A DNA stretch of 7,993 bases, from contig CAZILK010000027.1 of NCBI GenBank assembly GCA_964540135.1, positions 1 through 7,993 of the forward strand, written 5' to 3'. Within the stretch, counting starts at the first letter, position 1. Every line of letters begins with the position of its first letter. The position numbers were made by a program, and so were the translations under genes. Origin of the DNA: CAZCAQ01 sp964540135 (GTDB lineage: Bacteria > Patescibacteriota > WWE3 > UBA101185 > UBA10185). The notes below the pieces were generated by a model. That model was given only the letters and a program-made list of their open reading frames with translations, did no database searches and was not told where the DNA came from. This document shows positions 2,979 through 7,993 of this stretch, in pieces.

Positions 2979-4286
2979 TTAAACTAGTAAGAGCATTGCT
3001 ATCAACATCGCAACGAATGATGTGTTGGCAATCAGACTCAAATGCTGTACATGACGCTTCACTGCAATCGCAATTATAAGTGCTGTAATTAACCCAGCTA
3101 AGATTAATAATAAAGTTTTTTGTTCCCAAATTTTCGGATTAAATGTCGCACCAAAAATTGTTACCTGGGCGCCCTCTACATTTCCATTATTTAAGTTGGT
3201 TAATTCTTGGCTAAACTCTGCGATTGGTTTTTGATGCAAAGCTCCATTTATGTCTTGGGCTTGAACGGTTAGCTTATCATACTGGCCGATAGAATTAATC
3301 GGAATTGAACCTCTCCACAAAGTATCAGAGATTGGATCAAGCATAATACTCTTTTGCCCAAAGAAAGCTAACAACTTAACTACACCACTAGAAGTCTGCA
3401 CTTCTAGATAGAGTTGACTCCCCTGTCTCTGTGTCTTAGTTTCTAAAATTTCAATCGGCTGTACAATCGGTTTACTTGCTTCCACATTTACTACTGGCTC
3501 TGATTTGTTGGATGTAGGCTCAAGAACTGGTGAAGTATTTGTTGGTATGGTAGCTGGAGTAGAAGGTTGTACAACTTCAGGCGTTGGCACAGCGACTTGC
3601 GCTGGTGCAGGAGCCACAACTGTTGGCTGTTCCTGCAAAGCAACCTGCTCTACTAATGGTGTACCAAACATCTGAACTACAATTGTAGTCTGATGGTTAT
3701 CAAAGGTTCCTTTAGAAATGCCAATACCAATTTCTTGGAAGTTTTTGTTTAAAATATTTGCCCTATGTCCAGGACTATTCATCCAAGCAGACTGAATATT
3801 TTCTGCTTCAGTGAAATCAATTGCCAAATTTTCACCTGCTGTAGTATAACTATACCCAACTGCTTTAATAAAACTCCAAGGGGTTGCACCGTCAGGAGTA
3901 TTGTGTGCAAAATATTGTTTAGCTAACATATCATTAGCTTTATTTTGCGCTGCTTTTGAAAGTAAGGCATTAGGTGTTAATTCACCTAAGCCATTTTGGA
4001 CTCTTGCTTCATTAGCTAAACTAATGATTGTTTCGTTGGTTATGGCAGCGGCCTCAGAAATTGCTGCAGGGCCCATAGCCACATAGGTAACACTAGCTAT
4101 CTTGATAGTAATTACTAAAATGGATAGCAAAGCTAATACCCGATGGCTTAAGATATGTGGGTGATAATTGTTCCGCTCATGAGGAAGAATATGATCATGA
4201 ACAGACCATAATAATTTCTTAAAAGTAGGAAACTCTAAAGAACCAAAAGCCTCCGAGACTGGGAAGTATGAGGAAAAGTTATTCAT
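2979..4286 (-). CDS. membrane-anchored CAP (SCP/PR1-like) domain protein
   Basis: This is a 435-residue envelope protein. Residues 1-46 are a cytoplasmic tail rich in His (HDHILPHERNNYHPH). Residues 47-71 are a membrane segment. Residues 85-208 form the CAP domain, with motifs AHNTPDGATP (H128), GENLA (E152) and WMNSPGHRANIL (H174), the usual CAP cavity residues, and a C-terminal IVVQMFG strand. Residues 210-275 are a Pro/Thr/Val-rich linker. Residues 285-360 are a beta-rich extracytoplasmic domain. Two membrane segments end the protein (390-409, 416-435). Bacterial CAP (YkwD-like) proteins are secreted; their substrates are mostly unknown. The ATG at 4286 has no Shine-Dalgarno, but a good promoter lies 60-90 bases upstream. 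The domain call is firm, the biological role open. Confidence 0.92.
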   Translation of the reverse strand: MNNFSSYFPVSEAFGSLEFPTFKKLLWSVHDHILPHERNNYHPHILSHRVLALLSILVITIKIASVTYVAMGPAAISEAAAITNETIISLANEARVQNGLGELTPNALLSKAAQNKANDMLAKQYFAHNTPDGATPWSFIKAVGYSYTTAGENLAIDFTEAENIQSAWMNSPGHRANILNKNFQEIGIGISKGTFDNHQTTIVVQMFGTPLVEQVALQEQPTVVAPAPAQVAVPTPEVVQPSTPATIPTNTSPVLEPTSNKSEPVVNVEASKPIVQPIEILETKTQRQGSQLYLEVQTSSGVVKLLAFFGQKSIMLDPISDTLWRGSIPINSIGQYDKLTVQAQDINGALHQKPIAEFSQELTNLNNGNVEGAQVTIFGATFNPKIWEQKTLLLILAGLITALIIAIAVKRHVQHLSLIANTSFVAMLIAMLLLV

Positions 4287-4349
4287 TTGTATTTTTATTT
4301 TGGTTTCTATGCTTAGTTATTTTGCCTAAGCCTCGAACTAACTAGTATA

Positions 4350-4378
4350 AGTATAGCATAATTTGATTAATAAATCAA
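4350..4378 (-). promoter_or_regulatory. promoter of the CAP gene
   Basis: Read on the - strand: -35 TTGATT (4378-4373), a 17-bp spacer and -10 TATACT (4355-4350). The predicted start is near 4343, giving a leader of about 57 bases. That leader contains a small CTTAG...CTAAG hairpin but no Shine-Dalgarno. Confidence 0.65.
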
Positions 4379-4388
4379 GTTGGATCAC

Positions 4389-4427
4389 AAACAAAAAACC
4401 CCAAGTTTTTCTTGGGGTTTTTTGTTT
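4389..4427. terminator. strong bidirectional terminator
   Basis: Perfect 17-bp stem (4389-4405 / 4411-4427) with core CCCCAAG/CTTGGGG, loop TTTTT and six-base A/T runs. On the - strand it ends the ZIP/51-codon transcript and overlaps that gene's stop codon by two bases. It insulates the CAP promoter just beyond. Confidence 0.92.
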
Positions 4428-4581
4428 ATCTGTAAGCAGAGTTGCTTTCAATAATCTCTGTGTCCATATTAATCTCACTTATCATTATATAACTTGTAAG
4501 TGAAACACCTGAGACTATTAAAAAGACAATTGTCCAAATAAACCACCTGTGATTATCTTTTATAACTGGCTTGGTTATCAT
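4426..4581 (-). CDS. 51-residue single-pass membrane protein, function unknown
   Basis: ATG 4581 to TAA 4426-4428. The peptide starts MITKPVIKDNHR, has a hydrophobic membrane segment at about residues 13-33 (WFIWTIVFLIVSGVSLTSYI) and ends in an acidic, Ser/Asn-rich tail (SEINMDTEIIESNSAYR). By the positive-inside rule the N-terminus is cytoplasmic. It lies 34 bases downstream of the ZIP transporter gene on the same strand, with its own extended -10 promoter in the gap. It is followed at once by a strong terminator whose stem includes the last bases of the stop codon. Codon usage and the precise fit between promoter and terminator support a real gene. It may be an accessory subunit of the transporter (inference). 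Confidence 0.7.
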   Translation of the reverse strand: MITKPVIKDNHRWFIWTIVFLIVSGVSLTSYIMISEINMDTEIIESNSAYR

Positions 4582-4586
4582 ACGTA

Positions 4587-4608
4587 ATAATTAGTTTAAC
4601 TAATTATA
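4587..4608 (-). promoter_or_regulatory. extended -10 promoter overlapped by a 21-bp palindrome
   Basis: On the - strand TGTTATAAT is an extended -10 (TATAAT at 4608-4603). An odd-centred inverted repeat with perfect 10-bp arms, ATAATTAGTT-T-AACTAATTAT (4587-4607), covers it and the predicted start site. Position and shape fit an operator, and the 7-1-7 symmetry recalls Fur/Zur-type boxes. Regulator identity is speculative. Confidence 0.5.
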
Positions 4609-4615
4609 ACACAAG

Positions 4616-5359
4616 CTACTCCAACTTAAGTAGTAATGCCATAACAATCACACCAAATACAAAGGCAATAATCTGCCAAAACGATCTTTTTGGAGACTTC
4701 TCTTTATTGAGTTCGGGAATGATATCACTCATGGCTATGTATATAAAACTAGCAGCTGCAATTGCCAATAAAAACGCTGGCGCCTCCTCTAGTTCCTGAG
4801 CAAATATTAGCACGAACAAAGCGCCCACGAATGATGTAAGAGCAGAAGCAAAATTGTACAACAAAGCCTTTGCCTTACTCCATCCACCATGAATTAATAT
4901 GGCGAACTGACCAATCTCTTGTGGAATTTCATGAAAAATTACAGCGATGGTAGCTGCTATACCTAAAGGAATGCTAACTAAAAAGCTTGCTGCAATAACT
5001 AACCCATCTAAAAAATTATGCAACGCATCACCAAAGATAGTTAAGTAAGTCGCAGAATGCATACTTTCTTCATGCTCACCATGAGAATGGTGCCAAAGAA
5101 TAAATTTTTCTAGAAGGAAAAAAATCACTATTCCAACTAAAAAATATATTCCAATTAAGGATGTGAATCCTTTTTCACTAAGCTCTGGGATCATGTGAAT
5201 AAACACGTCACCCAGTAATGCTCCTGCGGAGAAGCTAATTAAATAGTGAAGCGCTCGAGAAAGTCTTGCTTGATTCAAAGCCAAAGTAAAAACTCCAATC
5301 AAAGAAATAAGACTTACAATTGCTACACCACCAAAGGTATATAGATAAACTTCAGACAT
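4616..5359 (-). CDS. ZIP-family divalent metal transporter
   Basis: This is a 247-residue polytopic inner-membrane protein with about eight membrane segments, the normal length for bacterial ZIP proteins of the ZupT/GufA kind. The metal-binding motifs are intact: DALHNFLDG (H114, N115, D118) in the fourth segment and HEIPQE (H143, E144, E148) in the fifth. A His-rich cytoplasmic loop HHSHGEHEESMH lies at 90-101, and HMIPEL (55-60) in the second segment is also typical. ZIP proteins bring Zn2+, and often Fe2+ or Mn2+, into the cytoplasm. The ATG at 5359 lacks a Shine-Dalgarno; a TATAAT lies 27-32 bases upstream. A 51-codon membrane protein gene follows after 34 bases and may be co-transcribed. 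Confidence 0.93.
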   Translation of the reverse strand: MSEVYLYTFGGVAIVSLISLIGVFTLALNQARLSRALHYLISFSAGALLGDVFIHMIPELSEKGFTSLIGIYFLVGIVIFFLLEKFILWHHSHGEHEESMHSATYLTIFGDALHNFLDGLVIAASFLVSIPLGIAATIAVIFHEIPQEIGQFAILIHGGWSKAKALLYNFASALTSFVGALFVLIFAQELEEAPAFLLAIAAASFIYIAMSDIIPELNKEKSPKRSFWQIIAFVFGVIVMALLLKLE

Positions 5360-5385
5360 AATAGAATTTAATTTTTACTGTGCTT

Positions 5386-5391
5386 ATTATA
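5386..5391 (-). promoter_or_regulatory. -10 box for the ZIP gene
   Basis: TATAAT on the - strand (5391-5386) gives a predicted leader of about 20 bases. The -35 region is only T-rich (5409-5414), so the promoter is tentative. Confidence 0.4.
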
Positions 5392-5409
5392 ACTGGATAT
5401 CAGAAAATT

Positions 5410-5435
5410 AAAAAGAGTGCTTTTTTTAAAAGCAC
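5410..5435 (-). terminator. terminator of the M23 peptidase gene
   Basis: Read on the - strand: GTGCTTTT / AAAAGCAC (5435-5428 / 5424-5417) with a 3-base loop, then a CTTTTT tract. It begins nine bases past the stop codon at 5444. Confidence 0.85.
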
Positions 5436-5443
5436 CCTTAGTA

Positions 5444-6547
5444 TTAAGGCACCAGTGCGATTTCACCATAATACGTAGGATCAAATCCATAAGCATTACA
5501 GCTCTCGCTTGGATCAATTCGCAGTCCTGTAATTACACTGGTCCACTTAGGATTTGTTCCAGCATAAATGACCGAGTTGTAATTTCCATTCACAGGAGGA
5601 TAGTAAAAAATAGTTTTATCTTCACTCCAAAAATTTTCTTCTTTGGTAGTGAAATATATTTTTCCACCCCCAATCACAGAGCAAGTATTAAACAGGTCTA
5701 AGTAAATAGATTTGTAATCACTGGCCTCTGCTGAAAGAAAACTACTACATGGCTTTGATAGTCCGCAATTAGTTAAACTCCCTCGCCTGATATATGGATC
5801 AAAGCCTGCATCCACCCATAATGCGTTATCTGCTACACCCCAAGACTGAAAGTTATACAGATCCCACAATTCACGGTTTCCGCTTTGGTTAAACTTCCAT
5901 CGATAGCCACCTCCGACCATCAACATAGGATTGTAGGTTTTCCCAGCGACAAAAAATGCATCATCTTTGGTATTCAGCAAACTTTGACTGGGATAGTAAG
6001 GTTCAGGATTTCCATCATCTTTATCAATCTGGAAATGTAAATGTGAGCCGGATGAGTTTCCTCGACATGGATCGCTTGCCCCTCCACCACTTCGCGCTAT
6101 GACTGTACCAGAGTTAACATAATCACCGACATTAACTGGTAAGCCATTTTGGTAAGTGCGAAGCTTAAGATGAGCATAAGCATGAAAAATTGTTTCCCAT
6201 GGCCTTTGCGGGTGATTACTTTTTATTACAATCAACCCACCCCACGCAGTATCACACCTAGAAATCATTACTGTCCCTGAAAATGCAGCAAGCACTTCTG
6301 TACCAGAGCTAGTAGCAATATCTACCCCAGGATGACGACCGCAACCTTCTCCTCTACACCCACTCTTTGAACCATTATCTTGGTTATCCCGATACAAAGT
6401 CGAATACCCAACCGAACCTGAATATGGTCCACCAGAATAGGTTCCATTATAAGCTCTCACTCGACTGACGGGTTTTATACCCTGACTCATAGACGTGACG
6501 ACCAAACCAAACGCTAAGACTATAAGCATTACACTTTTTACTTTCAT
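5444..6547 (-). CDS. secreted M23 (LytM/lysostaphin-type) zinc endopeptidase
   Basis: The start is placed at ATG 6547 (MKVKSVMLIV). GGAGG (6553-6557) lies five bases upstream, and an in-frame ATG at 6559 overlaps that site. Of 367 residues, 1-22 are a signal peptide. The M23 domain spans about 45-185 with the full zinc set: H72-PGV-D76, H126 in HAYAHL, and H169-L-H171 in SGSHLHFQ. Such enzymes cut peptide cross-links in peptidoglycan. Four Cys in the domain (CRGEGC, CDTAWG, DPCRG) suggest disulfides, as does the C-terminal 180 residues (CGLSKPC, CSVIGG, ESCNAYGF). That C-terminal part is a beta-rich, Tyr/Trp-rich region of unknown type, perhaps a wall- or host-binding module. The gene is monocistronic with its own terminator. 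Confidence 0.92.
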   Translation of the reverse strand: MKVKSVMLIVLAFGLVVTSMSQGIKPVSRVRAYNGTYSGGPYSGSVGYSTLYRDNQDNGSKSGCRGEGCGRHPGVDIATSSGTEVLAAFSGTVMISRCDTAWGGLIVIKSNHPQRPWETIFHAYAHLKLRTYQNGLPVNVGDYVNSGTVIARSGGGASDPCRGNSSGSHLHFQIDKDDGNPEPYYPSQSLLNTKDDAFFVAGKTYNPMLMVGGGYRWKFNQSGNRELWDLYNFQSWGVADNALWVDAGFDPYIRRGSLTNCGLSKPCSSFLSAEASDYKSIYLDLFNTCSVIGGGKIYFTTKEENFWSEDKTIFYYPPVNGNYNSVIYAGTNPKWTSVITGLRIDPSESCNAYGFDPTYYGEIALVP

Positions 6548-6554
6548 ACTAACC

Positions 6555-6589
6555 TCCATTTGTTTTGTAAAATTAGTATGACAAATGGA
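6555..6589 (-). repeat. inverted repeat touching the ribosome site of the M23 gene
   Basis: TCCATTTGT (6555-6563) and ACAAATGGA (6581-6589) form a 9-bp stem with a 17-base loop. On the mRNA the 3' arm ends inside GGAGG, so folding would hide part of the Shine-Dalgarno. It matters only if transcription starts upstream of 6589. Confidence 0.45.
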
Positions 6590-6630
6590 TGTTCAAGCTG
6601 GCTTTAGTTTATTCTCAAACTGGCCTAAAT

Positions 6631-6660
6631 AAAAAATAGACCGTCGTAACAACGGTCTAT
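6631..6660 (-). terminator. terminator of the HELFH protein gene
   Basis: The 9-bp stem is ATAGACCGT / ACGGTCTAT (6636-6644 / 6652-6660) with a 7-base loop. It is followed on the - strand by a run of T (6636-6631). It lies 23 bases past the stop codon at 6683. Confidence 0.88.
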
Positions 6661-6682
6661 CATACTGTATACAAACATACTA

Positions 6683-7681
6683 TCAAGAGTACGTTCTAGA
6701 ATACATTCCTCGGTAATATTCTATCTGCCTTTTTCTAAGATCCTTACCTTCGAATCTCTCGGCAAGCCAAAGCATTCCCAGATCAAACTGGTACTGCGCC
6801 GCTCGTAAGTTAGCTTCATCCCAACTTGGTTTCGCAAAGAGTGAATTTATCGAATTCACTTCTTCAACAGTCCAGCTAGAACTCAACATTTCTGGGTCAC
6901 GAAAACTACTCTTGTTTACTACGACCCTGTGCATAGCTGCAAGATATTTTCCTTTGGTCGCTTTATCAAGTACTTTTCTTTCCAGTTCATGAGCTTGCAA
7001 CTCTTCCTCTATCCAATCATCGGACAAGGCTTTGGCTACAGAAGATGGTTCACCAGTTCGATGTTTGAGCGCATGAAATAATTCATGGAGACTAAACCCA
7101 GAGAACCAAGATTCATCCAACTTGATTGCTCCCATGATCACCGCCCTCCACTCCTGATCGTAATGGAGTATCCCGGCCTTAGTCTTGTTCTCGTTCCTAA
7201 ACTCTTCAGGGAACAAACATATCTCTAGTAATGCAGAGTTAGAATACTTTTCCACATCACTCTGACTCCGCCCTAACATTTTAGATGCCCCACCGCCTTG
7301 AGTTGTGTAATAGGTAATGAACATCTTGCCAGAGAACTGCTCCTTTAGCCTCTTAACTTCTGGTATAGAGGAATAAGAACTCAAGGAGTTCTCAAGTTTT
7401 CCGAGCATCAGACCCGCAACGAAGTCTATTCTACCAACATCACCCTTAACCACTTCTTTTGCGGTTATGTGCCAACTTGCGGGAAGACTCTGGTCGATAA
7501 AGCCGTCCAACGCACCATTGCTGATCGAAGAGGTTTTGACCGGCACCGAACTTGGCGCAGACGTCTTAGAGCTCGTGGTGGGACTACCCCCATTAACAGG
7601 TTTAGAATTACTTACCCACCAACCCAGAACAACGAATGCCCCGAGGGTTGAGAACAAAAAGTACCATCCGAATTTCTTCAT
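6683..7681 (-). CDS. membrane-anchored putative HExxH metalloprotease
   Basis: I recognise no named family. The 332-residue protein has a single N-terminal membrane segment or uncleaved signal (residues 5-24) and a Ser/Thr/Pro-rich spacer (25-55). The extracytoplasmic domain contains SLHELFHALKH (H199-E200-x2-H203), a zinc-peptidase HExxH core. A conserved-looking helix EEELQAHELERK (225-236) follows about 22 residues later and could supply the third, Glu ligand as in gluzincins. The C-terminal third is helical and rich in Trp, Tyr, Arg and Lys. The start is supported by AAGGAGA nine bases upstream and by a TTGACA/TATAGT promoter. The gene is monocistronic, between the 16S terminator and its own terminator. 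It lies next to an M23 peptidase gene, so an envelope role is plausible. Substrate unknown. Confidence 0.8.
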   Translation of the reverse strand: MKKFGWYFLFSTLGAFVVLGWWVSNSKPVNGGSPTTSSKTSAPSSVPVKTSSISNGALDGFIDQSLPASWHITAKEVVKGDVGRIDFVAGLMLGKLENSLSSYSSIPEVKRLKEQFSGKMFITYYTTQGGGASKMLGRSQSDVEKYSNSALLEICLFPEEFRNENKTKAGILHYDQEWRAVIMGAIKLDESWFSGFSLHELFHALKHRTGEPSSVAKALSDDWIEEELQAHELERKVLDKATKGKYLAAMHRVVVNKSSFRDPEMLSSSWTVEEVNSINSLFAKPSWDEANLRAAQYQFDLGMLWLAERFEGKDLRKRQIEYYRGMYSRTYS

Positions 7682-7742
7682 TTCTATTTTTCTCCTTTGA
7701 AATTGTCAGAAAATTGCCAAAAAACTTAATAGGCAACTTGAA

Positions 7743-7771
7743 ACTATACTAAATATAGAAAATTATGTCAA
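7743..7771 (-). promoter_or_regulatory. strong promoter of the HELFH protein gene
   Basis: Read on the - strand: -35 TTGACA (7771-7766, perfect consensus), a 17-bp spacer and -10 TATAGT (7748-7743). The predicted leader is about 55 bases and includes a TTGCC...GGCAA hairpin before the AAGGAGA ribosome site. It is the best sigma-70-like promoter in the window. Confidence 0.85.
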
Positions 7772-7779
7772 TAGTAATA

Positions 7780-7802
7780 AAAAAACACCCCTGCGGGTGT
7801 TT
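7780..7802 (-). terminator. terminator following 16S rRNA
   Basis: The 8-bp stem AAACACCC / GGGTGTTT (7783-7790 / 7795-7802) has a 4-base loop and a run of T on the - strand. It lies about 150 bases past the 16S 3' end and just before the promoter of the next gene. Confidence 0.88.
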
Positions 7803-7950
7803 AGAATTTTCACAACTGTACAGTGACTGAAATGTTAACCGACTACCTAGTCTTTTGAGAAGCATCATATTATCGAAATAATTGATGACGACCACAGAAT
7901 ATCAGACCGAAACTTCGAAAAGTGTTCGAGTCATGAAATTTATTCCTTAG
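7803..7950 (-). other. 16S rRNA 3' trailer, no gene
   Basis: About 150 bases between the mature 16S end and the terminator hold no tRNA, no 23S start and no ORF of note. The stretch probably contains the 3' half of the precursor processing stem, whose partner lies outside the window. Confidence 0.6.
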
Positions 7951-7993
7951 AAAGGAGGTGATCCATCGACAGCTTCCGCTACCGATGCCTTGT
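7951..7993 (-). rRNA. 16S rRNA, 3' end only
   Basis: Read on the - strand, the window edge begins ACAAGGCATCGGTAGCGG, continues through the last helix region and ends GGATCACCTCCTTT, the universal 16S tail carrying the anti-Shine-Dalgarno CCTCC. The mature end is near 7950-7951. The anti-Shine-Dalgarno is intact, in line with GGAGG-type sites on several genes here. The remaining roughly 1.45 kb lies beyond the right edge. Confidence 0.97.

Noticed and set aside
2935..3129. 64-codon frame on the - strand, and its tail MEVREVIPYLI preceded by GGAGG-like sequence.
   Set aside because: It lies out of frame over the 3' end of the CAP gene. The only internal ATG gives an 11-residue peptide without support.
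7467..7700. Two frames on the + strand opposite the start of the HELFH protein gene.
   Set aside because: They are antisense shadows of a gene with a clear promoter, ribosome site and signal anchor.
1..7993. CRISPR array or reassigned stop codons.
   Set aside because: No regularly spaced repeats were seen, and all convincing genes end cleanly at TAA or TAG with no in-frame TGA read-through needed.

Overview
The window looks like a stretch of chromosome from a low-GC bacterium, most likely a Candidate Phyla Radiation (Patescibacteria, perhaps Parcubacteria-like) genome. This is an inference. It rests on the mixture of short and small-membrane genes, several genes without a Shine-Dalgarno site, the architecture of the CAP-domain surface protein (His-rich cytoplasmic tail, membrane segment, CAP domain, Pro/Thr linker, two C-terminal membrane segments), and a 16S rRNA tail that runs straight into a terminator. 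The standard code fits every gene (TGA is not read as an amino acid in any convincing ORF).

Left third (1-2362): the window opens inside a tRNA-Ala(TGC) gene on the + strand. Its last 21 bases (35-55) recur as a direct repeat at 2342-2362, the signature of an element integrated into the 3' end of a tRNA. Inside lie a 40-codon gene with a CxxC...HxH pattern (144-266, -), then a smaller unit bounded by 27-bp inverted repeats with one mismatch (344-370 and 1906-1932). That inner unit holds exactly two divergent genes: a probable double ribbon-helix-helix regulator (475-915, -) and a 290-residue protein with DUF5677/HEPN-like features (1030-1902, +). Their promoters face each other with overlapping -10 boxes. 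To the right are a decayed C-terminal coding fragment (1971-2192, -), a long tRNA-type terminator hairpin, and a highly structured segment (2210-2348) closed by a long-range 7-bp pairing. No integrase or transposase is visible.

Middle (2363-2960): the original tRNA-Ala terminator, an 80-residue two-membrane-segment protein (2410-2652, +), and a complete tRNA-Ile(GAT) (2794-2870, +). A bidirectional terminator follows, then an 11-base copy of the 16S rRNA tail.

Right (2979-7993): all genes are on the - strand and mostly monocistronic with their own terminators. In transcription order they are: the 3' end of 16S rRNA (at the right edge), a membrane-anchored HELFH putative metalloprotease (6683-7681), a secreted M23 endopeptidase (5444-6547), a ZIP metal transporter (4616-5359), a 51-residue one-pass membrane protein (4426-4581) and the CAP-domain protein (2979-4286). 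This half is dominated by cell-envelope functions: wall hydrolysis, zinc or iron uptake, and surface or secreted proteins. The 16S gene is separated from the tRNA-Ile/tRNA-Ala pair that often sits in a 16S-23S spacer. They lie about 5 kb apart on the opposite strand, so the ribosomal operon appears to have been broken up.
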